11,961 bases of DNA from contig QNEM01000034.1 in the NCBI GenBank assembly GCA_003645215.1, positions 1-11,961 on the forward strand. Direction: 5' to 3'. Numbering within the stretch: position 1 is the first letter of the stretch; the number at the start of each line of letters is the position of its first letter. The stretch comes from Gammaproteobacteria bacterium. Lineage in GTDB: Bacteria; Pseudomonadota; Gammaproteobacteria; Eutrophobiales; Eutrophobiaceae. The notes under the pieces were generated by a model. The model searched no databases. It saw nothing but the letters and a program-made list of their open reading frames with translations, and was not told where the DNA came from. Positions 1 to 6,645 of the stretch are shown piece by piece. The position numbers were made by a program, and so were the translations under genes.

Positions 1-477
1 ATAATAAACCTGGCAGACCATGACACTGATTTACAGGCAATCAGGGCAACGTTTGTCACATTAAAAATTTTAGAGACATTGCGAGGCTGTATCGGTACCC
101 TTGAGGCCAGATACCCATTAGCTAAAAGTGTTGCTGAATATGCCTATGCCGCTGCCTTCCGGGATCCAAGATTCAAATCACTGGGTGAAGATGAATTCGA
201 TAAAATAACCCTAAGTATCTCTATCCTGACACCTGCTGAAGCCATTGAATTCGATTCAGATGCTGATCTGATTAATCAACTTAATCCCGATATTGATGGT
301 CTGATCATTCAATCCGGTCAGCGCAGCGCAACCTTTTTACCTGCGGTATGGGAATCATTACCCGATGCCGAAAAATTTCTTTCACAACTCAAGGCAAAAG
401 CCCGGATACGGCCCGATGAAAACCTGACTTCGGCATCACGATATAAGGCAATTGAAATTCATGAAAATGATATTTGA
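1..477 (+). CDS. AMMECR1-domain protein (AmmeMemoRadiSam system protein A), 5'-truncated
   Basis: The reading frame is open from base 1 (Ile-Ile-Asn-Leu-Ala-Asp...) to the TGA at 475-477, so the gene begins upstream of the window and 158 residues are visible. The family hallmark LRGCIG is encoded at about 76-93, followed by the usual shape of the domain: T-LEARYPL, a helix SVAEYAYAAAFRDPRF, then the LSISIL strand and a late segment resembling the family's QSGQR-ATFLP-VW. The TTG at 79 lies inside the LRGCIG motif, so it cannot be the real start. AMMECR1 proteins often occur in bacteria beside a Memo-like protein and a radical SAM enzyme; those partners would lie to the left if present. The biochemical role is not established. 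The downstream porin gene starts 59 bases later on the same strand with no visible terminator between them, so co-transcription is possible but unproven. I am confident of the family and claim no function. Confidence 0.88.
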   Translation: MINLADHDTDLQAIRATFVTLKILETLRGCIGTLEARYPLAKSVAEYAYAAAFRDPRFKSLGEDEFDKITLSISILTPAEAIEFDSDADLINQLNPDIDGLIIQSGQRSATFLPAVWESLPDAEKFLSQLKAKARIRPDENLTSASRYKAIEIHENDI

Positions 478-521
478 GTTCGTTATAAAAGTTGTGGCTG
501 AACCTGCTTATTCTACTCTAT

Positions 522-526
522 AAGGA
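522..526 (+). promoter_or_regulatory. Ribosome binding site deciding the porin start
   Basis: AAGGA at 522-526 lies 10 bases before the GTG at 537. It is too close to the TTG at 528 and downstream of the TTG at 492. The GTG start also gives a normal Sec signal peptide: a basic n-region, then FVSILILTLASSV. The 492 start would place an extra hydrophobic stretch in front of that signal. Confidence 0.55.
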
Positions 527-536
527 TTTGTCTAAA

Positions 537-1688
537 GTGCAGCAAAAACTCTATCGCAGTAAGCGAGTTAAAAAATTTGTAAGCATTTTAATTTTAACGC
601 TTGCTTCTAGTGTCATGGAGCCAGCAACAGCCGGTGTCAAATTCGAGACAAACGATACCCTGTGGCTTAGCGTGGGTGGTGGTATCCGTATGCAGTTTGA
701 TTCCAGAACAAGTGATTCCGATAATAGTTCTGATTTTTCCTTTAATAGCATTCGTTTGTATGTCGCTGCCCAGGTTCACAAGTATTTGAAGTTTAGTATC
801 AACACAGACAAACAGAATCACGAATCCATCTATCTTATCGATGCGATAGCCCGAATTGAAATTAATCCCGGCATTAATTTTTGGTTTGGTCGGACGCTGA
901 TTCCCGGCGATCGTGTCGAGACTAATGGCCCTTTTTATGGACTTACCTGGAATCAGTATCGCCAGCCATTGTTTCCGGCTGATCAAGGTGGTGCAGCCGG
1001 TACTTTGGGTCGTGGAGAAGGTGGCGTATTTTGGGGAACGACCGGCAGAGTTCAGTATACATTGGGGATTTTTGATGGCTTGAAAGGTTTTAGTAATCAA
1101 TCCAACAATCTACTCTATGCTGCACGCTTGACCTATAATTTTCTGAATGTTGAATCTAACTTTGGATACTACAGTAGTTCCACCTACTATGGAGAACAAG
1201 GTAACATTTTTACTGTAGGGTTCTCTTTCCAAAATCAAATAGACGGCACAGGTAATACTGTTGAACATGGCGACTTCTATAGTTATACCTTAGATATATT
1301 ATCCGAAAGAGTAATGTCCAATGGTGGTGTTATCACCGTAGAAGCAGATTACAAATTATTTGATTCAGGCTTCACGCCAGTGTCGCCTCCCGCAGCGGGC
1401 TCAAGTACTTGTTTCTGTTTGTTTGATGGCCATTCGATTTTTGGCACCGTGGCTTATCTGTTTCCCAATGTAATCGGCTGGGGAAAGTTTCAACCTTATG
1501 TGCGCTATGTTGAAAATAGTCCTAGCGATGCGCGATCGAGTGATTCAATTGAATTGGGTCTGAACTATGTGATTTCAGGTCATAATTTCTTACTGAATTT
1601 TAACTATCTGCAAGGTGATGCTAATGCCAGCGGTTATGCCGGTAGGGATGTGGGTAGAGCCACTCTCGGCCTGCAACTACAGTACTAG
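537..1688 (+). CDS. OprO/OprP-like outer-membrane porin
   Basis: The product is probably a beta-barrel channel of the phosphate-selective porin O/P superfamily, acting in the outer membrane; its substrate cannot be told from the sequence. With the GTG start at 537 it has 383 residues. It begins with a basic n-region (KLYRSKRVKK), a hydrophobic core (FVSILILTLASSV) and a likely signal peptidase site after EPATA. The mature part has alternating polar/hydrophobic strands, an early GGGIRMQFD segment as in OprO/P relatives, a WFGRTLIPGDRVETNGPFYG segment, and a C-terminal strand ending in Tyr, compatible with BAM recognition. A longer reading from TTG 492 (398 residues) is possible but lacks a ribosome site and lengthens the leader. 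One oddity is a Cys-x-Cys (codons near 1410-1418) in a Gly/Pro/Ser-rich loop, since porins of this type usually avoid cysteine. The gene stands apart from the convergent lipoprotein gene by 71 bases. Confidence 0.75.
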   Translation: MQQKLYRSKRVKKFVSILILTLASSVMEPATAGVKFETNDTLWLSVGGGIRMQFDSRTSDSDNSSDFSFNSIRLYVAAQVHKYLKFSINTDKQNHESIYLIDAIARIEINPGINFWFGRTLIPGDRVETNGPFYGLTWNQYRQPLFPADQGGAAGTLGRGEGGVFWGTTGRVQYTLGIFDGLKGFSNQSNNLLYAARLTYNFLNVESNFGYYSSSTYYGEQGNIFTVGFSFQNQIDGTGNTVEHGDFYSYTLDILSERVMSNGGVITVEADYKLFDSGFTPVSPPAAGSSTCFCLFDGHSIFGTVAYLFPNVIGWGKFQPYVRYVENSPSDARSSDSIELGLNYVISGHNFLLNFNYLQGDANASGYAGRDVGRATLGLQLQY

Positions 1689-1759
1689 TTTTAAAATTTC
1701 AACTTCTGAACCATTATGCAAGATAAGTATAAAAACCGTGGTCTGAAGCATACTGACAA

Positions 1760-2347
1760 TCAAGTCTTCTCAGTACTAAAGCGTTCAATCATTTTATCAG
1801 CTTTTCTTGCGCCTTCCTTATCACCCAATGCTGTGCTTGCCTGAGAAATAATCTGCCAGTTATCTTTCTGTAATTGCTTGTGGCCCGATGCAAAGGCATT
1901 TGATTTTTTAGCCAGCGTGATCGCTTCTGCCCACAGCTTCTGTTGCAAACGTTCTGATGCCAGCCTGTTCCACAACCAGGGATTTTTCGGCTCAATATCA
2001 AGCCCTCTTTCAAGACTTGCGACTGCACGAGCACTGTCACCTGCTATTGTGTAGTTGTCAGCATCTTCCAGAAAGGCCAGCGCAACAGGACTGGTCGATT
2101 GTGCAGAGATAGATTCCTGATGATGCTCATCATCAGGTGCAACAGTTGACTGAATTGTTTCAGGCTCTTTTTTTGTATTGGTAACTACATTATTTTCTTT
2201 TCCTGTATCTTGATGGCTGCCTGTCGTAGCAGTCCGATCTTCTACCGGCGTATTGTGCTCTGATGTTGTCGAACAGGCAGAAAAGCACAGATTAATGAAT
2301 ATTAAAATGCCTGTTGATAATATCTTTATTAGTTTCGTTTTTTTCAT
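1760..2347 (-). CDS. lpoP: TPR outer-membrane lipoprotein, LpoP-like activator of PBP1B
   Basis: Starting at ATG 2347 the product has 195 residues. It has a basic n-region (KKTKLIK), a hydrophobic stretch and a lipobox FSAC with the lipidated Cys at 25. Serine at +2 favours outer-membrane sorting. A Thr/Glu/Ser/Gln-rich linker (about 26-85) could span the periplasm, and a TPR-like helical region follows (about 87-190; helices around ALAFLEDADNYTIAGD, AVASLERGLDIEPKNPWLWNRLA and WAEAITLAKKS). In Pseudomonas the TPR lipoprotein LpoP is encoded next to the PBP1B gene and stimulates it, replacing the enteric LpoB. The architecture and the overlap with mrcB here fit that role; function is inferred from context. 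An in-frame GTG at 2377 would add ten basic residues, but ATG 2347 has an AAGGA just upstream and gives a more usual signal length. AAGGA is only 3 bases from the ATG, so the start is moderately certain. Confidence 0.72.
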   Translation of the reverse strand: MKKTKLIKILSTGILIFINLCFSACSTTSEHNTPVEDRTATTGSHQDTGKENNVVTNTKKEPETIQSTVAPDDEHHQESISAQSTSPVALAFLEDADNYTIAGDSARAVASLERGLDIEPKNPWLWNRLASERLQQKLWAEAITLAKKSNAFASGHKQLQKDNWQIISQASTALGDKEGARKADKMIERFSTEKT

Positions 2348-4727
2348 CTTTCCTTTCAGTTTTGATATTTTTCTCACGCTTGTTCACCGACGCATCTTGA
2401 ATAAGTGTATTTTGACATGTTCCTGATATTTCAGGTAAATAAGCTTGCACAAAAGGATAGGCAACAGCAGCCAAACAATCATCCTGAACACGTTGATCAT
2501 CTAATGTTTTGGCCCATTCGATATCTTCAGGAGTGATAAATGATAATGGTTGTGGTTTCAAGTCCTGCATTATGTCTATCCATAGCTGTAAAGCACCACT
2601 AGAGCCTGTTAAACGTGAAGATTGATTGTCATCACGACCAAGCCATATTACGCCGAGCACATCATCACCAAAACCTGCAAACCAACTGTCTCTCAATTCA
2701 TTTGTTGTCCCGGTTTTCCCGGCAAGTGGTAAGGAACCGGGCATTCTTGCTGCAATAGATCTTGCTGTGCCAGAGCTTGCCACCTCGGAGAGAAGATGAC
2801 GTGTCATAAAGACTGATTTTGACTCCACTGTTTGTTTTATTTCCAGACCATATCTTTCTAATGGCTTGCCATCTTTATCGAGCACCTCTTTGATGGTTCT
2901 TAGTGGCACCTGGAAACCACCGCTGGCCAATGTTTGATACATTTGCGTGACTTGTAATGGTGATAGATTCAGTGAGCCCAGTAACAAAGATGGATACTCC
3001 GGTATCTCAGCTTCTATTCCCAGTGCATGTAGCGTTTTAACAACTTTATTCAGCCCTAGCTGCATGCCCAGATTTACCGTGGCCAGATTATAGGATTTGG
3101 ACAATGCCGTATGTAAAGCGACATCACCATGTATTTTATTGTCATAATTTTCAGGTTCCCAGGCTGAACCATCATATTGTTTCAGACTGACAGGCTTATC
3201 TTCTATCAAGGTCAGACTATTATATTTATCAGCTTGCATCAGCGCGGTCAGGTATACCGCAGGTTTGACCAGGGAACCAATAGGCCGGATGGCATCCAGC
3301 GCCCGATTAAAGTCATTGGAGTTTTTATTTCTACCCCCGACAAGTGCGAGCACTTCTCCTGTTTCAATACTGGTGATCACACTGGCGGCCTGTAAAGTTC
3401 CTGCGGATAATTGTTTCCGTTTTTCAAGACTTGCAAGACGTTTCTGTACTGACTGTTCAACAATGTCCTGATATCGGGTATTCAAGGTTGTAAAAATACG
3501 CAGGCCTTCATTTCTTAAATCTTCAGTTTGATAGTTTTTTTGCAACTGTCTGCGCACAAGATCAAGAAATGCAGGATATTTGGCACTGCTCCATGAGGGT
3601 TTTTTACTGATTTTTAATGGCCTGGCACTGGCCTTGTTTGCATCAGCAGTAGATAAATAACCCTGTTGTTGCATCAAGCTCAGGATCAAATTTCGTCTTT
3701 TTAATGCCCTGTCTGCATGCTTCCTGGGATTGTAGTAAGAAGCACCCCTGACCAGGGCAACCAGCAAGGCAATTTCATCATTATTTAGTTCATTTAAAGG
3801 CCTGGAAAAATAAAATTCAGCGGCAGTACCAAACCCATGAACACCCCTGGCGCCATGCTGTCCCAGATAAATTTCATTGATGTAAGCCGACATGATTTCT
3901 GCCTTGGAATAGTGTCGTTCCAGCAGCACAGCCATAATTACTTCATTGATTTTTCGACTAAAGGTTCTTTCTCTTGTCAAAAAATAGTTCTTTACCAGCT
4001 GTTGTGTCAGTGTACTGCCTCCCTGACGTAGCCCTCCGGATGTGATGTTACTGATCATGGCCCGCAAGATGCCTTTTAGATCGATGCCAAAATGACGGTA
4101 AAAATGTCGATCCTCAACAGCAACCAAAGCTTCTACCAGAAAGACAGGAACTTCATCATAAGGAACCAGTACCCTGTCTTCATTGTGTTCAGGATATATT
4201 TTTCCTATCAATTGGGGTTCGAGACGAAATATGACTAACTGTTTTGCATTGGTTTCATCCGTGATACTTTGAATTTTTCCCGCTGAAAACTCGATTTCAA
4301 TTCTTTTTGACTGTTCCCGTCTATCCCAGAAATCAAAATTACGGCTGATAAATCGAATTGAATTTGCCTGCTTATGGTATTGACCAGGGCCATGAAGAGA
4401 TGCCACATGTTGGTAAGCTAATGAATTAAATACCTTACTCAATTCATTTTTACTAATAGTAGCGCCAACATATAGCTCAAGTGGCCTCGCATAAACCCTG
4501 GCAGGCAGAGACCAGCGTTTGCCCTCGAACTCTGATGTCACCCGGTGATTTAACCAGACGACATAGGCAGTGCCACAAAGCAATGAAATAACAAATAATT
4601 GTAGAATTAAATACTTGTAGGATGATGAGGTTCTACCAGTACCAGATTTCCTGGCTTTGGATTTTCCGGTTTTGGATTTCCTGGAGGTTTTCTTTTTTGT
4701 TTGTGTCCGCTTTTTTTTGCCTGTCAT
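2292..4727 (-). CDS. mrcB: Penicillin-binding protein 1B, bifunctional glycosyltransferase/transpeptidase
   Basis: This 811-residue class A PBP polymerises lipid II into glycan strands and crosslinks the peptides on the periplasmic face of the inner membrane. The order is: very basic cytoplasmic tail (1-35), one transmembrane helix (about 38-58), UB2H-like segment (about 72-165), GT51 glycosyltransferase (about 195-360) and transpeptidase (about 440-720). Visible GT51 motifs are EDRHFYRHFGID with catalytic Glu205, GGSTLTQQLVKN (236-247), RKINE with the second conserved Glu262, and IMSAYINEIYLGQ. The transpeptidase has SLVK (nucleophile Ser485, Lys488), SYN (545-547) and KTGT (671-674). Two cysteines (751, 771) near the C-terminus could form a periplasmic disulfide. 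The last 30 residues are a Lys/Glu/Asn-rich tail whose DNA overlaps the start of the lipoprotein gene in another frame. No good ribosome site is seen before ATG 4727, but the length and basic N-terminus suit the family. Confidence 0.96.
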   Translation of the reverse strand: MTGKKKRTQTKKKTSRKSKTGKSKARKSGTGRTSSSYKYLILQLFVISLLCGTAYVVWLNHRVTSEFEGKRWSLPARVYARPLELYVGATISKNELSKVFNSLAYQHVASLHGPGQYHKQANSIRFISRNFDFWDRREQSKRIEIEFSAGKIQSITDETNAKQLVIFRLEPQLIGKIYPEHNEDRVLVPYDEVPVFLVEALVAVEDRHFYRHFGIDLKGILRAMISNITSGGLRQGGSTLTQQLVKNYFLTRERTFSRKINEVIMAVLLERHYSKAEIMSAYINEIYLGQHGARGVHGFGTAAEFYFSRPLNELNNDEIALLVALVRGASYYNPRKHADRALKRRNLILSLMQQQGYLSTADANKASARPLKISKKPSWSSAKYPAFLDLVRRQLQKNYQTEDLRNEGLRIFTTLNTRYQDIVEQSVQKRLASLEKRKQLSAGTLQAASVITSIETGEVLALVGGRNKNSNDFNRALDAIRPIGSLVKPAVYLTALMQADKYNSLTLIEDKPVSLKQYDGSAWEPENYDNKIHGDVALHTALSKSYNLATVNLGMQLGLNKVVKTLHALGIEAEIPEYPSLLLGSLNLSPLQVTQMYQTLASGGFQVPLRTIKEVLDKDGKPLERYGLEIKQTVESKSVFMTRHLLSEVASSGTARSIAARMPGSLPLAGKTGTTNELRDSWFAGFGDDVLGVIWLGRDDNQSSRLTGSSGALQLWIDIMQDLKPQPLSFITPEDIEWAKTLDDQRVQDDCLAAVAYPFVQAYLPEISGTCQNTLIQDASVNKREKNIKTERKDEKNETNKDIINRHFNIH

Positions 4728-4840
4728 CTAGAAAATACTACTTAATGGTGAATGAGATTTCATCATATTGCTGGATAAAACGTGAAATTATTCCCGTAAA
4801 TAAAAATTATGAAATAGAAAATTAAGGGAAAACAAAAGAA

Positions 4841-4862
4841 AAGGCCCCTTTTCAGGGGCCTT
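4841..4862 (-). terminator. Intrinsic terminator of the histone-like gene
   Basis: The hairpin AAGGCCCCT-TTTC-AGGGGCCTT has a 9-bp stem and a 4-base loop. On the minus strand it is followed by a T-rich run (TTTTCTTTTGTTTT), which fits a terminator for transcripts coming from the gene at 5329-4973, about 110 bases upstream. The plus-strand side has only TTTATATT. It separates that gene from mrcB, which would then need its own promoter between 4728 and 4840; I see no convincing one there. Confidence 0.8.
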
Positions 4863-4972
4863 TATATTCCAGAGGAGCTTCTTCTTGAAGCCTGGACTTA
4901 CAAGCTAGCCATTAGATGGCTATTTTTGCGTCGCCGCTCCTTTTTAGCCTGTCTCAGCGCTAAAACGATTTA
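4863..4972 (-). other. 3' untranslated stretch with two further stem-loops
   Basis: On the minus strand, between the histone-like stop codon and the terminator, two short hairpins can be drawn: TAGCCAT-CTA-ATGGCTA (4906-4922, 7-bp stem) and GCTTC-AAGAA-GAAGC (5-bp stem, about 4877-4891). With the terminator they make three successive stem-loops. No open reading frame with a ribosome site is visible. It may be a structured 3' UTR or the source of a small RNA; this is speculative. Confidence 0.35.
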
Positions 4973-5329
4973 CTATCTTCTTTTCTTGGCTACTTTCCTT
5001 TTGGCCTTTTTCTTGGCTTTCTTCTTAGCCTTCTTTTTGGCTACTTTCCTTTTGGCCTTCTTCTTAGCCTTTTTCTTGGTTCTCTTTTTGGCTACTTTCC
5101 TTTTGGCCTTCTTCTTAGCCTTCTTCTTGGTTCTCTTTTTGGCTACTTTCCTTTTGGCCTTTTTCTTGGCTTTCTTCTTAGCCTTCTTCTTGGCTACTTT
5201 CTTCTTAGCCTTCTTCTTGGCTACTTTCTTCTTAGCCTTTTTCTTGGCTACTTTCTTCTTCGTTTTTTTCTTTGCTACTCTTGTCTTCTTCTTTGCTGCA
5301 CGTTTTTTCGTTTTCTTTCTTGTTGCCAT
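4973..5329 (-). CDS. Lysine-rich histone H1-like / AlgP-like repeat protein
   Basis: The product is a 118-residue protein made almost wholly of KKKA and KKKVA units. I count 69 Lys, 11 Arg, 23 Ala, 8 Val, 6 Thr and the initiator Met, with no other residue type. About two thirds is Lys+Arg and there is no acidic or aromatic residue. Such proteins resemble eukaryotic H1 tails and bacterial histone-like proteins (the AlgP/H1-like group) and are expected to bind DNA or other polyanions without a fold; this is inference from composition. The repeat has a 9-residue period (about 27-53) and then a 17-residue period (KVAKKRTKKKAKKKAKR and variants, about 61-111). The start ATG has AGGGGAG (5339-5345) about 9 bases upstream. 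The gene lies 197 bases downstream of adk on the same strand and ends at a terminator. The gene is low in complexity but a real coding region: clean start, ribosome site, stop and terminator. Confidence 0.85.
   Translation of the reverse strand: MATRKKTKKRAAKKKTRVAKKKTKKKVAKKKAKKKVAKKKAKKKVAKKKAKKKAKKKAKRKVAKKRTKKKAKKKAKRKVAKKRTKKKAKKKAKRKVAKKKAKKKAKKKAKRKVAKKRR
4986..5270. repeat. Coding tandem array: four 51-bp units then three 27-bp units
   Basis: On the plus strand, units beginning TTGGCTACTTTCCTTTTGGCC start at 4986, 5037, 5088 and 5139, exactly 51 bases apart. Units beginning TTGGCTACTTTCTTCTTAGCC start at 5190, 5217 and 5244, exactly 27 bases apart, with the last one degenerate. Both lengths are multiples of three, so unit gain or loss would keep the histone-like frame. 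Confidence 0.9.
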
Positions 5330-5526
5330 AATTTTAGACTCCCCTAGAATCTTTAATCGATTAAACAGAACTCATACAAAACTACACAATACAAAACAAA
5401 CAAACAAAAACACGTCATCATTATAGTTATGTTTAAAATAATTTCTACGTTTTTAACATTATTTTTGTAATTAATTTTTTTTAGTAATTAAGTAAATTAA
5501 TGATAATAAGTAAAATTTTTTATTCT
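5330..5526 (-). promoter_or_regulatory. AT-rich leader and candidate promoter of the histone-like gene
   Basis: This 197-base gap after adk is strongly AT-rich. On the minus strand a perfect TATAAT lies at 5420-5425, which would start transcripts near 5413 with a leader of about 85 bases; no good -35 hexamer is seen. The leader contains a T-rich run (about 5374-5410), a 14-bp perfect palindrome TTTAATCGATTAAA (5352-5365), and the ribosome site. No terminator hairpin for adk is evident, so read-through from adk is also possible. Confidence 0.35.
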
Positions 5527-6180
5527 TTACTGCAATAAACCAAAAATAGTCTCACTTATAACTTTCAATTCACCAGATCCATTGGTTTTAACATAAACCG
5601 GATCTGTTTCTGATCTTTCATCTTTACTTGTTGAGTAATAATCTATCAAAGGTGCTGTTTGTTTATGATAAACATCAAGACGTTTTCGCACCGTTTGTTC
5701 TGCATCGTCTTCACGTTGAATTAATGCTTCGCCTGTTTCATCATCCTGATTTTCTACCTTGGGTGGATTAAATTTCACATGATAAACACGGCCTGATGCA
5801 GAATGAATACGTCTTCCGCCCATTCGTTCAATAATATCGTCATCGTTTACCTGTAATTCCACGACAAAATCGACATTAATCCCCAGTTTTTTCATTCCTT
5901 CTGCCTGTGCAATTGTTCTTGGAAAACCATCGAGCAAATAACCTGAACTACAGTCATTCTTAGTGATACGGTCCTTAACTAACTGTAAAATAAGATCATC
6001 TGAGACTAATTCTCCTGCATCCATTATTTTTTTTGCCTCAACTCCAAGAGCTGTTCCGGCGCTGACGGCAGCCCTTAACATATCTCCAGTTGATATCTGT
6101 GGTATTCCATATTTTTCACAAATCATTTTCGCCTGCGTACCTTTGCCAGCACCCGGTGGGCCAAGTAAGATTAATCTCAT
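5527..6180 (-). CDS. adk: Adenylate kinase
   Basis: This enzyme catalyses the reversible conversion ATP + AMP = 2 ADP in the cytoplasm, keeping adenylate pools in balance. At 217 residues it has the long-LID form typical of bacteria. The P-loop GPPGAGKGT is at 7-15, the AMP site includes STGDMLR (30-36), and YLLDGFPRT (81-89) and GGRRIHSASGRVYH at the LID (121-134) are all present. The LID carries His/Ser/Asp-type positions and no zinc-binding cysteines, as usual in gammaproteobacteria. ATG 6180 follows GAGGAGA about 9 bases upstream, and the protein starts directly with the MRLILLGPPG strand, so the start is secure. The gene is divergent from the Mth938-like gene (79 bases between starts). 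Confidence 0.97.
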   Translation of the reverse strand: MRLILLGPPGAGKGTQAKMICEKYGIPQISTGDMLRAAVSAGTALGVEAKKIMDAGELVSDDLILQLVKDRITKNDCSSGYLLDGFPRTIAQAEGMKKLGINVDFVVELQVNDDDIIERMGGRRIHSASGRVYHVKFNPPKVENQDDETGEALIQREDDAEQTVRKRLDVYHKQTAPLIDYYSTSKDERSETDPVYVKTNGSGELKVISETIFGLLQ

Positions 6181-6259
6181 TACTTTACATTCTCCTCTCT
6201 TATATACTTCTTGTTTTAAAAATCGTTTTAAAAATTAACCAGGCTATTATAAACCTTTC
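6181..6259. promoter_or_regulatory. Divergent adk / Mth938 intergenic region with overlapping -10 candidates
   Basis: At 6245-6251 the sequence reads TATTAT on the plus strand and, shifted by one base, TATAAT on the minus strand. The minus hexamer could serve adk, with a leader of about 58 bases. The plus hexamer would leave the Mth938-like gene almost leaderless, consistent with the lack of a clear ribosome site before ATG 6260. No good -35 element is seen in either direction. Confidence 0.3.
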
Positions 6260-6637
6260 ATGAAAATCGAACTAGATAGCTCATTGACCCACCCCTATCG
6301 TATCAATTCATATGAACAGGGTTCAGTTGTGATAGGTGATGAACGTTTCGTCTCTAGTTTGATCATTACACCTTCAATAGTCATTAATAATTGGCCACCA
6401 CAAACATTTACAGATATTGCAACGCATCATCTGGATCAGATTATTGAAATGAAACCTGAATTAATTTTATTGGGTACAGGTAGCAAACAACACTTCCCTG
6501 ATGCCGATCTTCTTTTAAATGCCAGCAAACTGAATATAGGCATTGAAATTATGGATACCGGAGCTGCATGTCGCAGCTATAATATCCTGCTACAGGAAGG
6601 CAGAAACGTTGCCGCAGCTTTACTCATGATCGAATAA
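6260..6637 (+). CDS. Mth938-like (DUF498 / NDUFAF3-like) domain protein
   Basis: This 125-residue cytoplasmic protein consists of one Mth938-like domain. Family features visible are an N-terminal strand with a YRINSYEQGSVVIGDERF segment, a central LIITPS...W turn, and the core ELILLGTGSKQHFP (about 70-83). The later strand IEIMDTGAACRSYNILLQEGR leads to a helix NVAAALLMIE that ends the protein. The length is typical for the family. The mitochondrial relative NDUFAF3 helps assemble respiratory complex I, but the bacterial role is unknown and no respiratory gene is seen nearby. It is the only plus-strand gene in the right two thirds of the window and converges on rpoS, with only 8 bases between the stop codons. 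A short inverted repeat (TCGAAT-AAAT-ATTCGA, 6630-6645) lies between the stops but has no T run. Confidence 0.88.
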   Translation: MKIELDSSLTHPYRINSYEQGSVVIGDERFVSSLIITPSIVINNWPPQTFTDIATHHLDQIIEMKPELILLGTGSKQHFPDADLLLNASKLNIGIEIMDTGAACRSYNILLQEGRNVAAALLMIE

Positions 6638-6645
6638 ATATTCGA

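Noticed and set aside
79..477. TTG at 79 as the start of the AMMECR1-family protein
   Set aside because: The frame is open back to base 1 and the TTG falls inside the conserved LRGCIG motif, so the protein starts outside the window.
594..1100. Minus-strand open frame of 168 codons inside the porin gene
   Set aside because: It lies antisense to a signal-peptide-bearing porin with continuous barrel features, and it has no ribosome site or known motif.
1751..1775. Inverted repeat TACTGA / TCAGTA between the porin and lipoprotein genes
   Set aside because: Its 13-base loop, 6-bp arms and lack of a T run on either strand make it a poor terminator. It also overlaps the lipoprotein stop codon.
4906..4927. 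TAGCCAT-TAG-ATGGCTA followed by five T as a plus-strand terminator
   Set aside because: No plus-strand gene ends nearby; the last one upstream stops at 1688. It is more likely part of the minus-strand 3' region.
4926..5426. Plus-strand open frame rich in Phe-Leu-Ala
   Set aside because: It is the complement of the lysine-rich array (AAG/AAA codons read as CTT/TTT). There is no ribosome site, and the minus-strand frame has a start, a ribosome site and a terminator.
6630..6645. TCGAAT-AAAT-ATTCGA as a shared terminator for the convergent Mth938-like and rpoS genes
   Set aside because: The stem is short and AT-rich and no T run follows on either strand.
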